Below, piece after piece: positions 22,464-32,263 of a stretch of DNA of 64,000 nucleotides (the stretch's first letter is position 1; each line of letters begins with the position of its first letter). This DNA is from Beta vulgaris subsp. vulgaris (lineage: Eukaryota; Streptophyta; Magnoliopsida; Caryophyllales; Amaranthaceae): positions 4,528,784 to 4,592,783 of the forward strand of contig NC_079210.1 in NCBI RefSeq assembly GCF_026745355.1, in the 5' to 3' direction. A model generated the notes under the pieces. It made no database searches. It saw only the letters and a list, made by a program, of their open reading frames with translations, and was not told where the DNA came from. The translations under genes were made by a program, and so were the position numbers.

Positions 22464-22967
22464 TTATAGCTTAAAATAAAAACCAAGTAAAATTGCAATG
22501 GAAATTATGGTAACAAGAAATTTCTCCAACATCAACAAGCCATCCACCTTCAAAAGAAGATCGCTCTTAACATTCTCTAACTTCTTTTTCTTCTCCTTTG
22601 GCTTTCGAACCTTAGCTTCCAATTGTTGATTTGCGGCCATAAGTTGTTGTATAATGGCATCTTTATTCTTCAAATTAGCATCGTTCTTGGGAGTTTGCAA
22701 ATCATCTTCCCAAAGGAAGAACCGGCAATCATCGTACTATATAATTTAAATGAAAATCAGGAACAAAAAGTTTGGACCCATGCTACACTACCACAAATCA
22801 TAAGGATAAAGAAAATTTACCGGCCATGAAGAACACCCAAAGAACTTCAAACCGGCGTTAACTCCACTTTTCGCAGTACGCATTTTCGCTTCAACTTTGT
22901 GGTAACACTTTAACGTGTTTCTCCTACGTGTGGCTGAATACGAATTACTAGATGAAGAGCCTTCCAT
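22464..22967 (-). CDS. GRF-type zinc-finger protein with C-terminal membrane anchor
   Basis: Two exons: 22967-22821 (49 codons) and 22736-22464, with GT donor after GCSSWP and AG acceptor before YDDC, giving 139 aa. The GRF finger spans residues 21-60. Likely zinc ligands are C21, H23 (usual CxC changed to CYH), C45 and C53, with the typical FFGCSSWP and CRFFLWEDD motifs. Residues 65-105 form a lysine/glutamate-rich coiled coil, and the last ~20 residues are hydrophobic (LVTIISIAILLGFYF), a probable tail anchor. GRF fingers bind nucleic acid, often single-stranded. In plants many short GRF proteins of this shape are linked to transposons. It is divergent from the ORF at 23116. Confidence 0.7.
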
Positions 22968-23115
22968 TACTATATTGTTCTTCTCTCAAACTTCTTATAA
23001 ACTTTCATTCTCAACACCCCACTATGGTTTACTATAAATACCACCACCACCCCCTCATTCTATCACCCCACACAAAATCTACACAAACATTCCTAAGTTA
23101 ACATATTCACTTAAT
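22968..23115. promoter_or_regulatory. Divergent intergenic promoter region
   Basis: Only 148 bp separate the start of the GRF gene (minus) from the ORF at 23116 (plus). A TATAAAT at 23033-23039 sits about 80 bp before the plus-strand ATG. Confidence 0.4.
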
Positions 23116-23292
23116 ATGTCTCATTCTTATCCTATAATACCCCCACCACCTGGCTATATTTATGAATACCCGACGGATTTGGTGGTTAGGCAAACTTCGC
23201 CCTTCATTAGGGATTATGCCGAAATCAATGTTAACCAACATGTTTACTTTTACCACGTTCCGTGGGATGAAGTTTGTGAAGAAAATCAATAA
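23116..23292 (+). CDS. Small proline/tyrosine-rich ORF, 58 aa
   Basis: ORF beginning MSHSYPIIPPPPGYIYEYP and ending with PWDEVCEENQ and TAA. It has an upstream TATAAAT. The sequence after the stop keeps coding-like features in other frames to about 23540, so this may be the first part of a frameshifted longer gene. I see no known domain. It is placed head-to-head with the GRF gene. Confidence 0.3.
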   Translation: MSHSYPIIPPPPGYIYEYPTDLVVRQTSPFIRDYAEINVNQHVYFYHVPWDEVCEENQ

Positions 23293-25056
23293 ATTGTTTG
23301 CGGTTATGCATGACCATCAACCTCGATGCATCATATTACTTGAGATTCAGGCAACAGAAAATCAATTCCATTCTATTTGGCACCGGGGTGGATGACTAAA
23401 CATGCGATGGCTCCATGCACCAGGGTATCGTCATACTAGCGGGACTGTTGTGATGTGGGACCCAACTAAATTTCATTTTGGCACCATACCCATTAATGAC
23501 ATGGAGGATACACGGTTTAAGATTTTGATGAAGGTAATTATCGTTTTAACTGTATTTGAGATTTTAATTATTTATTTCCTAATTTTCGAATTGTAAATAA
23601 TTAAATACATTGTTACTTTGTATAGGGATGATGAAAGGCAACGTAGGTCGGATACAAATGGCGGCTTTATTTTATGTGTTATTTTAATGTTTTTTGTTTG
23701 TATTATTAAGTATTGTTTATGGTTTGGAGCGGCTTTATTTTAATGCTTTATGTTTTTATTATTAAGTATTGTTTATGGTTTGGAGCGGCTTTATTTTAAT
23801 GCTTTATGTTTGTATTATTAGGTAATGTTTATGGTTTGTGGTTTGTATTTTACGTTGACTTTTCGATCTGATTCAATGATATGATTTAACCTTATGCCGA
23901 TATGATTTAACTTTAATATGATATAATTTGACCTTAATATGATATGATTTATCATACGAAAACTCCATAACTCCATAACTCTAAATACATGCATATGTAA
24001 CCATCCCTGATATGAGTCACGATGCAGATGATATGATTAACCCTAATACTAATAAGATTAATAAGGTTCACGATAAGAATGTATGACTGCATGATAAATA
24101 CAAGTTACCCTTAAAAATATGTTACGCATACAAACACCATAAGTATCTCATTTCGTCAAAGGTTCATATTACATCCCCAAATGAAATCGCCATCATAAAC
24201 ATAACAACAAGTTACCCTTAAAATATGTTACCCTTAAAAATATGTTACGCAAAGACAATAAGTAAGAATCGATTAGTAATACCATGTGAAGCATCTCATT
24301 TCGTCAAAGGTTGGGCACGACAAATATTACATCCGCATCAAGCACGCCTTCACTATCGAGAGTACCATCAAGGTCAACACCTTTACCTTCATGGTACAGT
24401 GTTACGAAATCGGGGTCTACATCCTTAATGGAAGCCCATAGATAGGCCAACCTCCTTAGTTTCGTTGTGCTTTGTGTGCAAGGTACACATTGTCAAAAAG
24501 TGATAATCGGGATCAATGTCCGGATCAGCAGCTACGAACTTTCCTGACTACGACAGATTAGCTATGTAAAGAATTTTGATAATGAAGAAAGATATTTTAA
24601 TAAAGATTGCTATGATAATAATTAATATTTACTATATCCACATTTTTGTTATATGCATAGTTATTCTTCATTTTTCTTTAACTAATAAGAGTATTTGTAA
24701 AATAACATTATATCATATCCTAACAATAACTTTTCATATCAGTTAGCTATTAAATCATATCTGGCGTAGCTATAATCATATTAATGTATATAAATGGCCG
24801 AATTTTCCTAACCAAATATTTGTGTTTTATTTGAACAACAAGTCATTATATGCAGAATCTAATAACTATATTATACATTAAATGGTTTGCTTAATGTATT
24901 TTGATACAGAATCTAACAAGTCAATATTTTGGTATAACAATAAGTATACATTAAATCATAATTTACTTAAGACATACCAGTTTTTACTATAACAATATAG
25001 TGTAGTAATTGTACAACTATTTATCAAAATTTTGGTTTTTATTTAAAGTGGTCAAC
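23293..25056. repeat. Spacer with tandem repeats
   Basis: About 55-bp units (GGCTTTATTTTAATGCTTTA...TATGGTTTGGAGC) occur roughly three times at 23640-23860. Shorter GATATGATTTAACCTTA repeats follow at 23875-23955. GTTACCCTTAAAAATATGTT recurs at about 24105, 24212 and 24228, and ATCTCATTTCGTCAAAGGTT at 24145 and 24293. No supported gene. Confidence 0.6.
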
Positions 25057-25350
25057 TTATAACAATATTTTTCCTAAAGTGCGTAATATTTTAAATAATC
25101 TTTTTACCTTCGAATAAGCAAGAATTAGCTCAATATCATCGAAGAGGTGCACAAATGGAGTGGAGTCTGGGCTTAACAATTGACCTCTACACATAAGATA
25201 AAGATCTTCTGGTTCCACCCCAACACATGAACCGTACAACATGTACAACTCCGAAAGTGAAGTGTGTAGCCCAATACCATACGAGACTCCATTATCAGCA
25301 AGATCACCCGATTTAACTTGGACCCTTATGATTTCTCCATTGACAACCAT
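25057..25350 (-). CDS. Ubiquitin-like fold protein, 97 aa (putative)
   Basis: Single-exon ORF. The pattern of strands and turns resembles ubiquitin: an N-terminal strand (GEIIRVQVKSG), a helix-like segment (SLSELYMLYGSCVGV), then DLYLMCRGQLLSPDSTPF followed by DDIELILAY, comparable to the 'QRLIFAGKQLEDGRTL...LHLVLR' half of ubiquitin. There is no C-terminal Gly-Gly, so conjugation is not expected. It lies in the same orientation as the transposase, about 900 bp beyond its 3' end. The fold assignment is inference from pattern only. Confidence 0.4.
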   Translation of the reverse strand: MVVNGEIIRVQVKSGDLADNGVSYGIGLHTSLSELYMLYGSCVGVEPEDLYLMCRGQLLSPDSTPFVHLFDDIELILAYSKVKRLFKILRTLGKILL

Positions 25351-26260
25351 ACTTTCTCTTCACTTGAAAATTAAGAATGAGGTAGATTCAATTTTTCAGA
25401 ATTTTAAACACATGGGCTGATTTTATAACACATCATAAAGAGTTGGTTGCATTTAATGTTCCTATAGTTCTGCATTTATTGAACAATTATAATCCTTTCT
25501 ATAATGTCGATGCAAATTAGGTCTCAATGCACGCCAAATCCTTTCTACCCAATGTGATGACTCCGTTTTCTCAGCCCCTTCCCTCAGCCCTTCTATTGCA
25601 CGTGGCCCAAATTTCTTTCACGTGGCTCAAGTTTCCTTCCCTCCCCCTTCCCATCCCTTCTATTACCACGTAAACCCTTCTCCCTTTATATTACCTTATA
25701 TTACCACCGCGTGGCCCAACCCTTCAAAATGCAACTTTCCACCACGGCCCACTAATAATCTTTCCTCACACCTAATTCAACCTAATTCATGAAATGAGAA
25801 TAAGTTATGTTAAAGTTTACTGACCAAATTTTTCTCACAACACAACTTATATCATTATCACATCAAATTATACAATTCATGAAATTTCAATACAAAGCTT
25901 TTTTAAGTTTTTAATACAAGTTCGAATCACGAACAGATACGTTTAAACTACGTACCAACTTCAGGTGTCGCTAAAAGACATGTAAAGTAACCGAGAGACC
26001 CATCTCCATTCACCATTCGCATTCCCGAATTTGATGTTGAGCATAACACCACCTAAAACATCATATTTTTAACTCATCATCTACTACATTACCATCTACA
26101 TTAAAAATCAAAGTGATCTTCTACCAACTTACCTCTTCGGGTCTTCCAACAATTGGGGTACATGTGACATCCGAATTCTTCCCAATGCGATTCTACAATA
26201 TATATCAAATAAAAATATATAAACATCAATTATGTAAAAAAATTAAAATTAATATCTAAA
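25351..26260. other. Spacer between Ubl-like ORF and transposase
   Basis: AT-rich sequence with a pyrimidine-rich patch (about 25560-25760). It may contain a last short transposase-gene exon or 3' UTR (near 25950-26195). I see nothing firm. Confidence 0.35.
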
Positions 26261-29200
26261 TTAAATTAATACCTCTTCTTCAACTCCTACAACCTTCTTT
26301 CTCGATTGTCTTGTCCTTTTCACTTTGTCATTTTCCAACATTCCTATTTGTAGCTCTAAGAAATCATTTCTTTTCTTCTTCTCTGATTTCTTCTTCTCTG
26401 ATTTCTTCTTAGCGTCTTTTTTCCCCGTTTTCTTCATCGCTTCTTCAACGACTGAGTAATAACGCACACTTCGCGTCCTATGGGCCACCTTCCGGCATGG
26501 TGGGTCAATTACTTTTTGTTTCTCTATGGGGTCCACTTCATGACTTTCAATATCAATTTTTCGCTTCTTGTTGTTCTCAGATGGAGGTGACTTATACTTC
26601 ACCACCGCAGAGTTAGGTGTCGCCATCCCTCTTCCAATGTCTCCACTCCTCAACATAACAATATTCTCATCCACTCTGATATCTAATAATTGCAAATCCT
26701 CCATCAAATTTAAAACAACTTCCTCATATCCAACAGCTTTATCACATATACCATCAAACCTATCGAACAACATATCACGTCGCCTAACTTCATCCGTTTT
26801 CGACGGGTCATGATACGTAACTTTTACCCTTGTGTGTTTACGTTGAACATATTTTCTCCATCTATGTAAAATATACTTCTCTGATACATCTAACTCATTA
26901 TGCATGTCATACGCCTTAATCATGTGTCTACACATAATACCATGACACTCAAACATTTTACAAGAACAACTCACATCTTTCGATACACTGTTGTAAGTAA
27001 CCTTGTAATTCCTTTTCTGCTTCGAAGGAATGTCTTTCTTTGTCTCCCTACATCTAATCCAAACTCGATCCTCAACTACATGCTCTACTACATTATCAGA
27101 CAACACATTCTTGCCATGCAACATCAAGTATATCATTCTCGTGCACTCCCTCTGCACCTCTTTGAATTTCGAATCTGTGTACAACTTCTGGCATACCCCC
27201 TGGACTGAAAAATCACTAACCAAAGTTTTGACATATCTAGCTGAATTGGCATCCCAAAGCTTATTAACATACACATCAAAAAAGCTATTCATACTCTCAA
27301 CTCACTGCGTGGTTTTCATTCTCGCCCAAAACATATGTCGCAAATAGGCAGGGACCCACATCATCCTTTCATGGAATAAACCTACAACAAAACATGTTTT
27401 AAACTCTATATCGTTATGTTAATACCATTATAAAACAAATCACAAAAGTCACTGCTAATCATCACACATAACTAACTAATAACAATAGGTTACTACTACA
27501 CTAACTACAAACCCAAACAAAAAAAAAACAGTAGCTAACTATAATAAAAATAGTACTAAATAATATAAACTACTAATCCTTAAAAAACAGTAGCTAACTA
27601 CTACCAATAAAACAAACTACCTAACTAAACTACCAATAAAACAAACTACCGAACTAAACTACTATATAAAAACAGTACTAACTACTAAACTTCTAACAAC
27701 AACAAAAAGTCCCTACAGTACAAAATAATATAAACTACTAATCCTTAAAAAAGAGTACCAAACCATTAAAAATAAACTAATCTACAAATCAATTAAAACA
27801 ATAGTAGCAACATATTGCACTGCTAATGAGTACAGTAGCTAATACTAAAAATTAATAACAAACCAGTAGCTAATACTAAAAAACAATAACAAAACAATTA
27901 CAGAACACTAGCTAATAAACTTTAATAATGTTGCATTGCTACCTAATATGGATGAAAGGAAAGTAGACCACTCTATTTTCACATTACCAACATATTTTCA
28001 ACCATTCTAACATAATAAAAAACAGTACCAAATATTATTAGACACTTATTATTATAAGTAATAAAATACTTACTTGTCAACCACTCATTCTCAGAAAGCT
28101 TGTACCTCACAATAACAGTGCTCCAACTCTCCTCGAATTCTTCCGCATCCAAACTATCATAAATGGAATTCAAAAGCTCATCTTTAAAATCATCATATCC
28201 CTTATATGTTCCCAACTTAGAACAAAACTTCTCTGTTATGTGCCATAAGCACCACCGGTGTCTAGCAGTCGACATCGATGTTAGTAATGCTTTTCTCATC
28301 GCAGCACACTGGTCCGTAAGTATACCCATTGGTGCCTTACCACCCATACAAGAAAGCCAAGTAGAAAATAGTCACTTGAACGTCTCTGTATTCTCATGAG
28401 ACAACAACGCACATCCAAGAAGAATGCTTTTCCCGTGATGATTTACACCAACAAAATTACAAAATGGAAGCTCATAATCATTAGTCAAATATGTTGCGTC
28501 AAAACACACAACATCCCCAAACTCCTCGTAAGCCGCTCTACTACGAGCGTCAACCCACATTATGTCCTTCAAAGTATTTGTCTCATCCACACGATGTATA
28601 TGAAAAAAAATTTGATTCCCCGCCGTCATCTTATTAAAATACTCAAGCATCGCATTGTAATCACCATCTTTTAGTTTCAACCTCTTCACCTTACCAACTT
28701 CATTCCTCAAATCCCGCTCTGTAACAACCTAATTCTCAACACCATTCCTTTCTCTAGCTAGACATCCATGTATCTGAGATATCTTCACTCCAAAGTTGTA
28801 ATCGTTAAACAATTTCCTCCTCACATGATTATACAATTCTTCCTTTCAATACATGCTAATGTTTCGAGATTTAGATGGCGTTGGATCATGGTTCTTGTGT
28901 TCAAGTACAACTCTTTTCAATACCTACTCCCCACATTCATTTCTTCTTGCGTAAATATTAGTTGGGCATTCACACTTCTTTGTTTTCTTCACAAAATCAT
29001 CTTCACACTCAATAATATCGGTCACTACTACTCTTTCACCATTCACTCTTTTACGCCTATTATCCGGCTTACCATAGACCTCACATGTCAACGTCCCACT
29101 ACGACGCTTCCTTCCTACACCCAATTTCGAATTAAACGATGAAGCTGCCCGAACAATGCCAAAACCTTCTTGCCTTTGCAAATTTTCTATAGTAACATTC

Positions 29201-30073
29201 AACACCGTCCCAACTAGGGAACACCATACCAACGAATGGTGGGGGTATGATACCTTCTTCTCCAATCCTACAACCACTTACCTTGCCAACCGGAGTTACA
29301 ACAGCTAATACATCACCCTTCACATGTACTCCTTCAACCATATCACGCTCCCCCACATACATTTCTCCATTCATCTCATATAACCAAGGAACCTACATTA
29401 CATAAAAATACTTATACTACATCATCCAAACTACATTATCACACATACCAAATTATATTATCATGCACAATTTAACTTCAATTATATGCATCACTGTTTA
29501 TATATTTTATCTTCAAAATACTTATACCACGTCGATTTATTACATTAATAGATCATGCAGAATTTTTGTGTTTTAATTGAATAGATCTCATTGCCAAATC
29601 ATCAATATCATAAGTTATATGCCAATCATCAATATCAGAATTTTTGTGTTATATTAACTTCAATCAATTACATCAATATGGATTTATTACAATCAAACCA
29701 TTTATTGCCAATCAAACATTTATTGCGCTTTATAATAAATTGCAAACAGAATTTTTGTTCCCTTGCAAATCAATGTAAATTTATTACAGAATTTTCAATA
29801 AATTGCCAATGATCATCTCAATATACAACAGCCAACAATTATATTGTCTTCATCCTACAATCAAAGTTTCACCCAACAATTATAACAATTATACCCATTT
29901 CAACCTACACAAATACTAAAACTTACATATATTTTACATATAATTACACTTACATTGTCTTCATCAACATCTTTAGAACCACCTTAAGAACCACCACATT
30001 GAGAACCACCAACTTGAGAACCACCACCTTGAGAACCACCTTCAAAACCACCTTGCCCCGTTGAAGAATTCAT
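26261..30073 (-). pseudogene. FAR1/MULE-type transposase with SWIM finger, inactivated
   Basis: Mutator-like transposase related to FAR1/FHY3. In order: a Gly/Ser/Gln-rich start (30073-29985), a FAR1-type DNA-binding region (29374-28924, with a one-base frameshift near GFGIVRAASSFN), the MULE catalytic region (FGDVVCFDATYLTNDYELPF with the first Asp, ILTDQC with the second, then the helical part with HRWCLWHI), and a SWIM zinc finger (CSCKMFECHGIMCRHMI, 26955-26905) with a Lys/Arg-rich tail. Six nonsense codons interrupt it: 29986-29984, 28926-28924, 28848-28846, 28731-28729, 28371-28369 and 27304-27302. Family motifs show Trp, Arg or Gln expected at most of them. An A/T-rich intron-like gap lies at 27350-27975. 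It is not functional as written. Confidence 0.8.
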
Positions 30074-30323
30074 CGACAACAACTATGATTGTACTACTTT
30101 CTCACTAAACTCCTACAACAATTCTCAACGGCATTCTCTTTTCTCTCTCTCTTCTATTTTCTTCAGTTCATGTTCTGCTTTTCGTTTCTTCGTACGTTGT
30201 TACAATACCACTTGTTTTCTCTGTCCTCCCTAAAATTACATTTTCGCCCCTTCTTTTCCTTTTTTCTGTCATCCATGATTTTACCACTTCACCCTTCATT
30301 ATTAAGCTAAATAACATAAAATA

Positions 30324-30358
30324 CCCGGTATGGGCAGCTACATCCCCATATCGGGTAT
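30324..30358 (-). repeat. Right terminal motif of the large element
   Basis: Near-palindromic 35-bp motif (CCCGGTATGGGC...CCCATATCGGGTAT) about 250 bp upstream of the transposase start. It pairs with 12447-12481. Confidence 0.5.
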
Positions 30359-31145
30359 TGGGGTATACTTTCTCCTCCTTATCCTCCTTATTTTCTTCTC
30401 TCTCTCCTAGCTACTTTCATTTCTTCTACAACTCCTTTTCTCTCCCTTCTAACTTTCAAAAATTCATATCTTGTTATTTGTTCTAGTTCAAATTCAATAA
30501 AAAAACCACCAAAACAATCATGTAGACTTTCTTGTGATTGCTTTGAGCTTAATTTCTCCTACTATTGTGGCGTTTGAATTTGTTTTGCTTTGCTTCAATC
30601 TCCTTAGTCCTTTCTCTGTTTCGATCTCGTTGATGAGCAATAATCTTCACGTCATTAGTGGTTGCTCAACTCACTGTTAATTAAAAATAATCAGAAGATT
30701 CGTCAAGACGACCATAAGATGTGTCGAATTCTAGAGTTTGCAAGTCCCAGAAAAGATGAGTCCATTCAGCTTAGATCTCTTTTTTTTATCTTTTTTTGCT
30801 TGAATTTTTGTATGATTTCCCTTTGAAGGTTGGTATGTGGTTGAGATTTTAGTGTGGTTTTATTAAACATTTTTTTGGGTTGAAATGGTTTGAGTTTATT
30901 AAGATATTTATAATAAAACAAATATGATTTTTTTAGGTTGAAACCTTCTTGTATTGATGATTGAAGAACTGGATTTCTTCTTCGAAGTGAAGATCCTAAT
31001 TTTTTTTGTTGTTTATGTTCCCGTTCACATCATCTACGATTCTTCTGCCTAATCGTAAAATTTTATTCTTTTTCCTAATTTTATGTATGTTTGTGTTGTA
31101 TACTGTGATTCCATTTAATTCTAGAATTTCATTTTGATCTTCTTT
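30359..31145. other. Pyrimidine-rich spacer, no gene seen
   Basis: T/C-rich flank of the large element (TCTCTCTCC runs near 30395-30450), then AT-rich sequence up to the fold-back element. No convincing ORF. Confidence 0.4.
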
Positions 31146-32263
31146 TTTATATGGGAAATTCTATATGGTGAGCCTCAACTTTTTTAAATTCTGATTGGTA
31201 GACAATTTTTATCTTTCCTCTATTTGGTAACCCTCTACTCTATTTTTTTAATTTTATTTAACGTTATTGTATTTTAAAATCATTTTTTAATTTAAAAATT
31301 GATTTTTCAATTACAAAAAACTGATTTTGAAATTTTTTAAAAAAACCCAAATCCTCCCCCACCATTACCACCCATCCCAGACTCCTTTCCCCTCCCTTAC
31401 CCTGTGACCACCGCAAATAGAGGCCACCCCTCCCCTTCCCTTCTCCAATTCCGGTGCCCGCTCCATGTTTCCGGCGACCCCTCCCTTTCCCTTCTCCATT
31501 TTCAGCGCCCCCTACATGTTTCCGGCGACCCGGCCCCTCCCCTTCCCTTCTCCATTTTCGGCGCCCCTCCCCTGTTTCCGGCACCCTCTCCCCTTCCCTT
31601 CTCCACTTCCGACCTCCTCCCTTATCGAAAACATTCCCCTCCCAGAATCCATTCTCTTTCCCTACTCCTGCAAAACCACCTCGACGAAACCGATTTCCCT
31701 ATAACCTTAACCTACAGGAAAAGCGGAAATGGAGTAGGGAGTTGGGGAGGGGGTCGAAATTGGGGACGGGGTAGGGAGTTGGGGTGGCCGAGGTCGAAAA
31801 TGGAGAAGGGAAGGGGAGGGGGCGCCGAAAACAGGGAAGGGGAACCGAAAATGGAGAAAGGAAGGGGAGGGGGCGCTGGAAATGGAGAAGGGAAGAGGAG
31901 GGGTCGCCGGAAGTGGAGAAGGGAAAGGGAGGAGGCGTCGGAAATGGAGAAGGGAAGGGGTGCCGGAAACATGGATGGGGAGGGGTCGCCGGAATTTGTT
32001 GTGGTCACAGGCTAAGGGAGGGGAAAGGAGGGTGGGATGGGTGGTAATGGTGGGGGAGGATTTGGGTTTTTTTTTTTTGAAATTTCAAAATCAGTTTTTG
32101 TAATTGAAAAATCCGTTTTTAAATTAAAAAATGATTTTAAAATGCAATAAGGTTGAATAAAATTAAAAAAATAGAATAGAGGGTTACCAAATAGAGGAAA
32201 GATAAAAATTGTCTACCAAATAAAATTTAAAAAAGTTGAGCGTCACCATATAGAATTTTATTT
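31146..32263. mobile_element. Fold-back (long inverted repeat) element
   Basis: The two halves are inverted copies. The outer arms pair (AAATTCTATATGGTGA at 31156 against TCACCATATAGAATTT at 32240) and continue for about 200 bp through the TTTTTAATTTTATT and AATCAGTTTTT blocks. The inner halves are tandem units of about 45 bp, CCTCCCCTTCCCTTCTCCAT...CCGGCGACCC on the left and the complement on the right. Long ORFs on both strands here are products of this repeat and not genes. The target duplication is unclear. It sits at the truncated start of the gypsy 5' LTR. Confidence 0.75.

Larger units (their letters stand above)
12447..30358 (-). mobile_element. Candidate giant Mutator-like element with cargo genes
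   Basis: A FAR1/MULE-type transposase starts at 30073 on the minus strand, about 250 bp inside a 35-bp terminal motif at 30324-30358. An inverted copy of that motif, 28 of 35 positions identical, lies at 12447-12481. Between them are a decayed multi-exon gene, an XRCC3-like fragment, a GRF zinc-finger gene, two small ORFs and a ubiquitin-like ORF, plus nested CACTA and MITE insertions. Each end motif is itself nearly palindromic (ATACCCG...CGGGTAT), so inverted and direct readings score almost equally. I could not find a 9-bp target duplication. The element's outer limits are therefore an inference. Confidence 0.5.

Noticed and set aside
31264..32103. Several ORFs of 70-200 codons in all frames
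   Set aside because: Inverted minisatellite of the fold-back element. Repetitive Gly/Arg/Lys or Pro/Ser peptides without domains.
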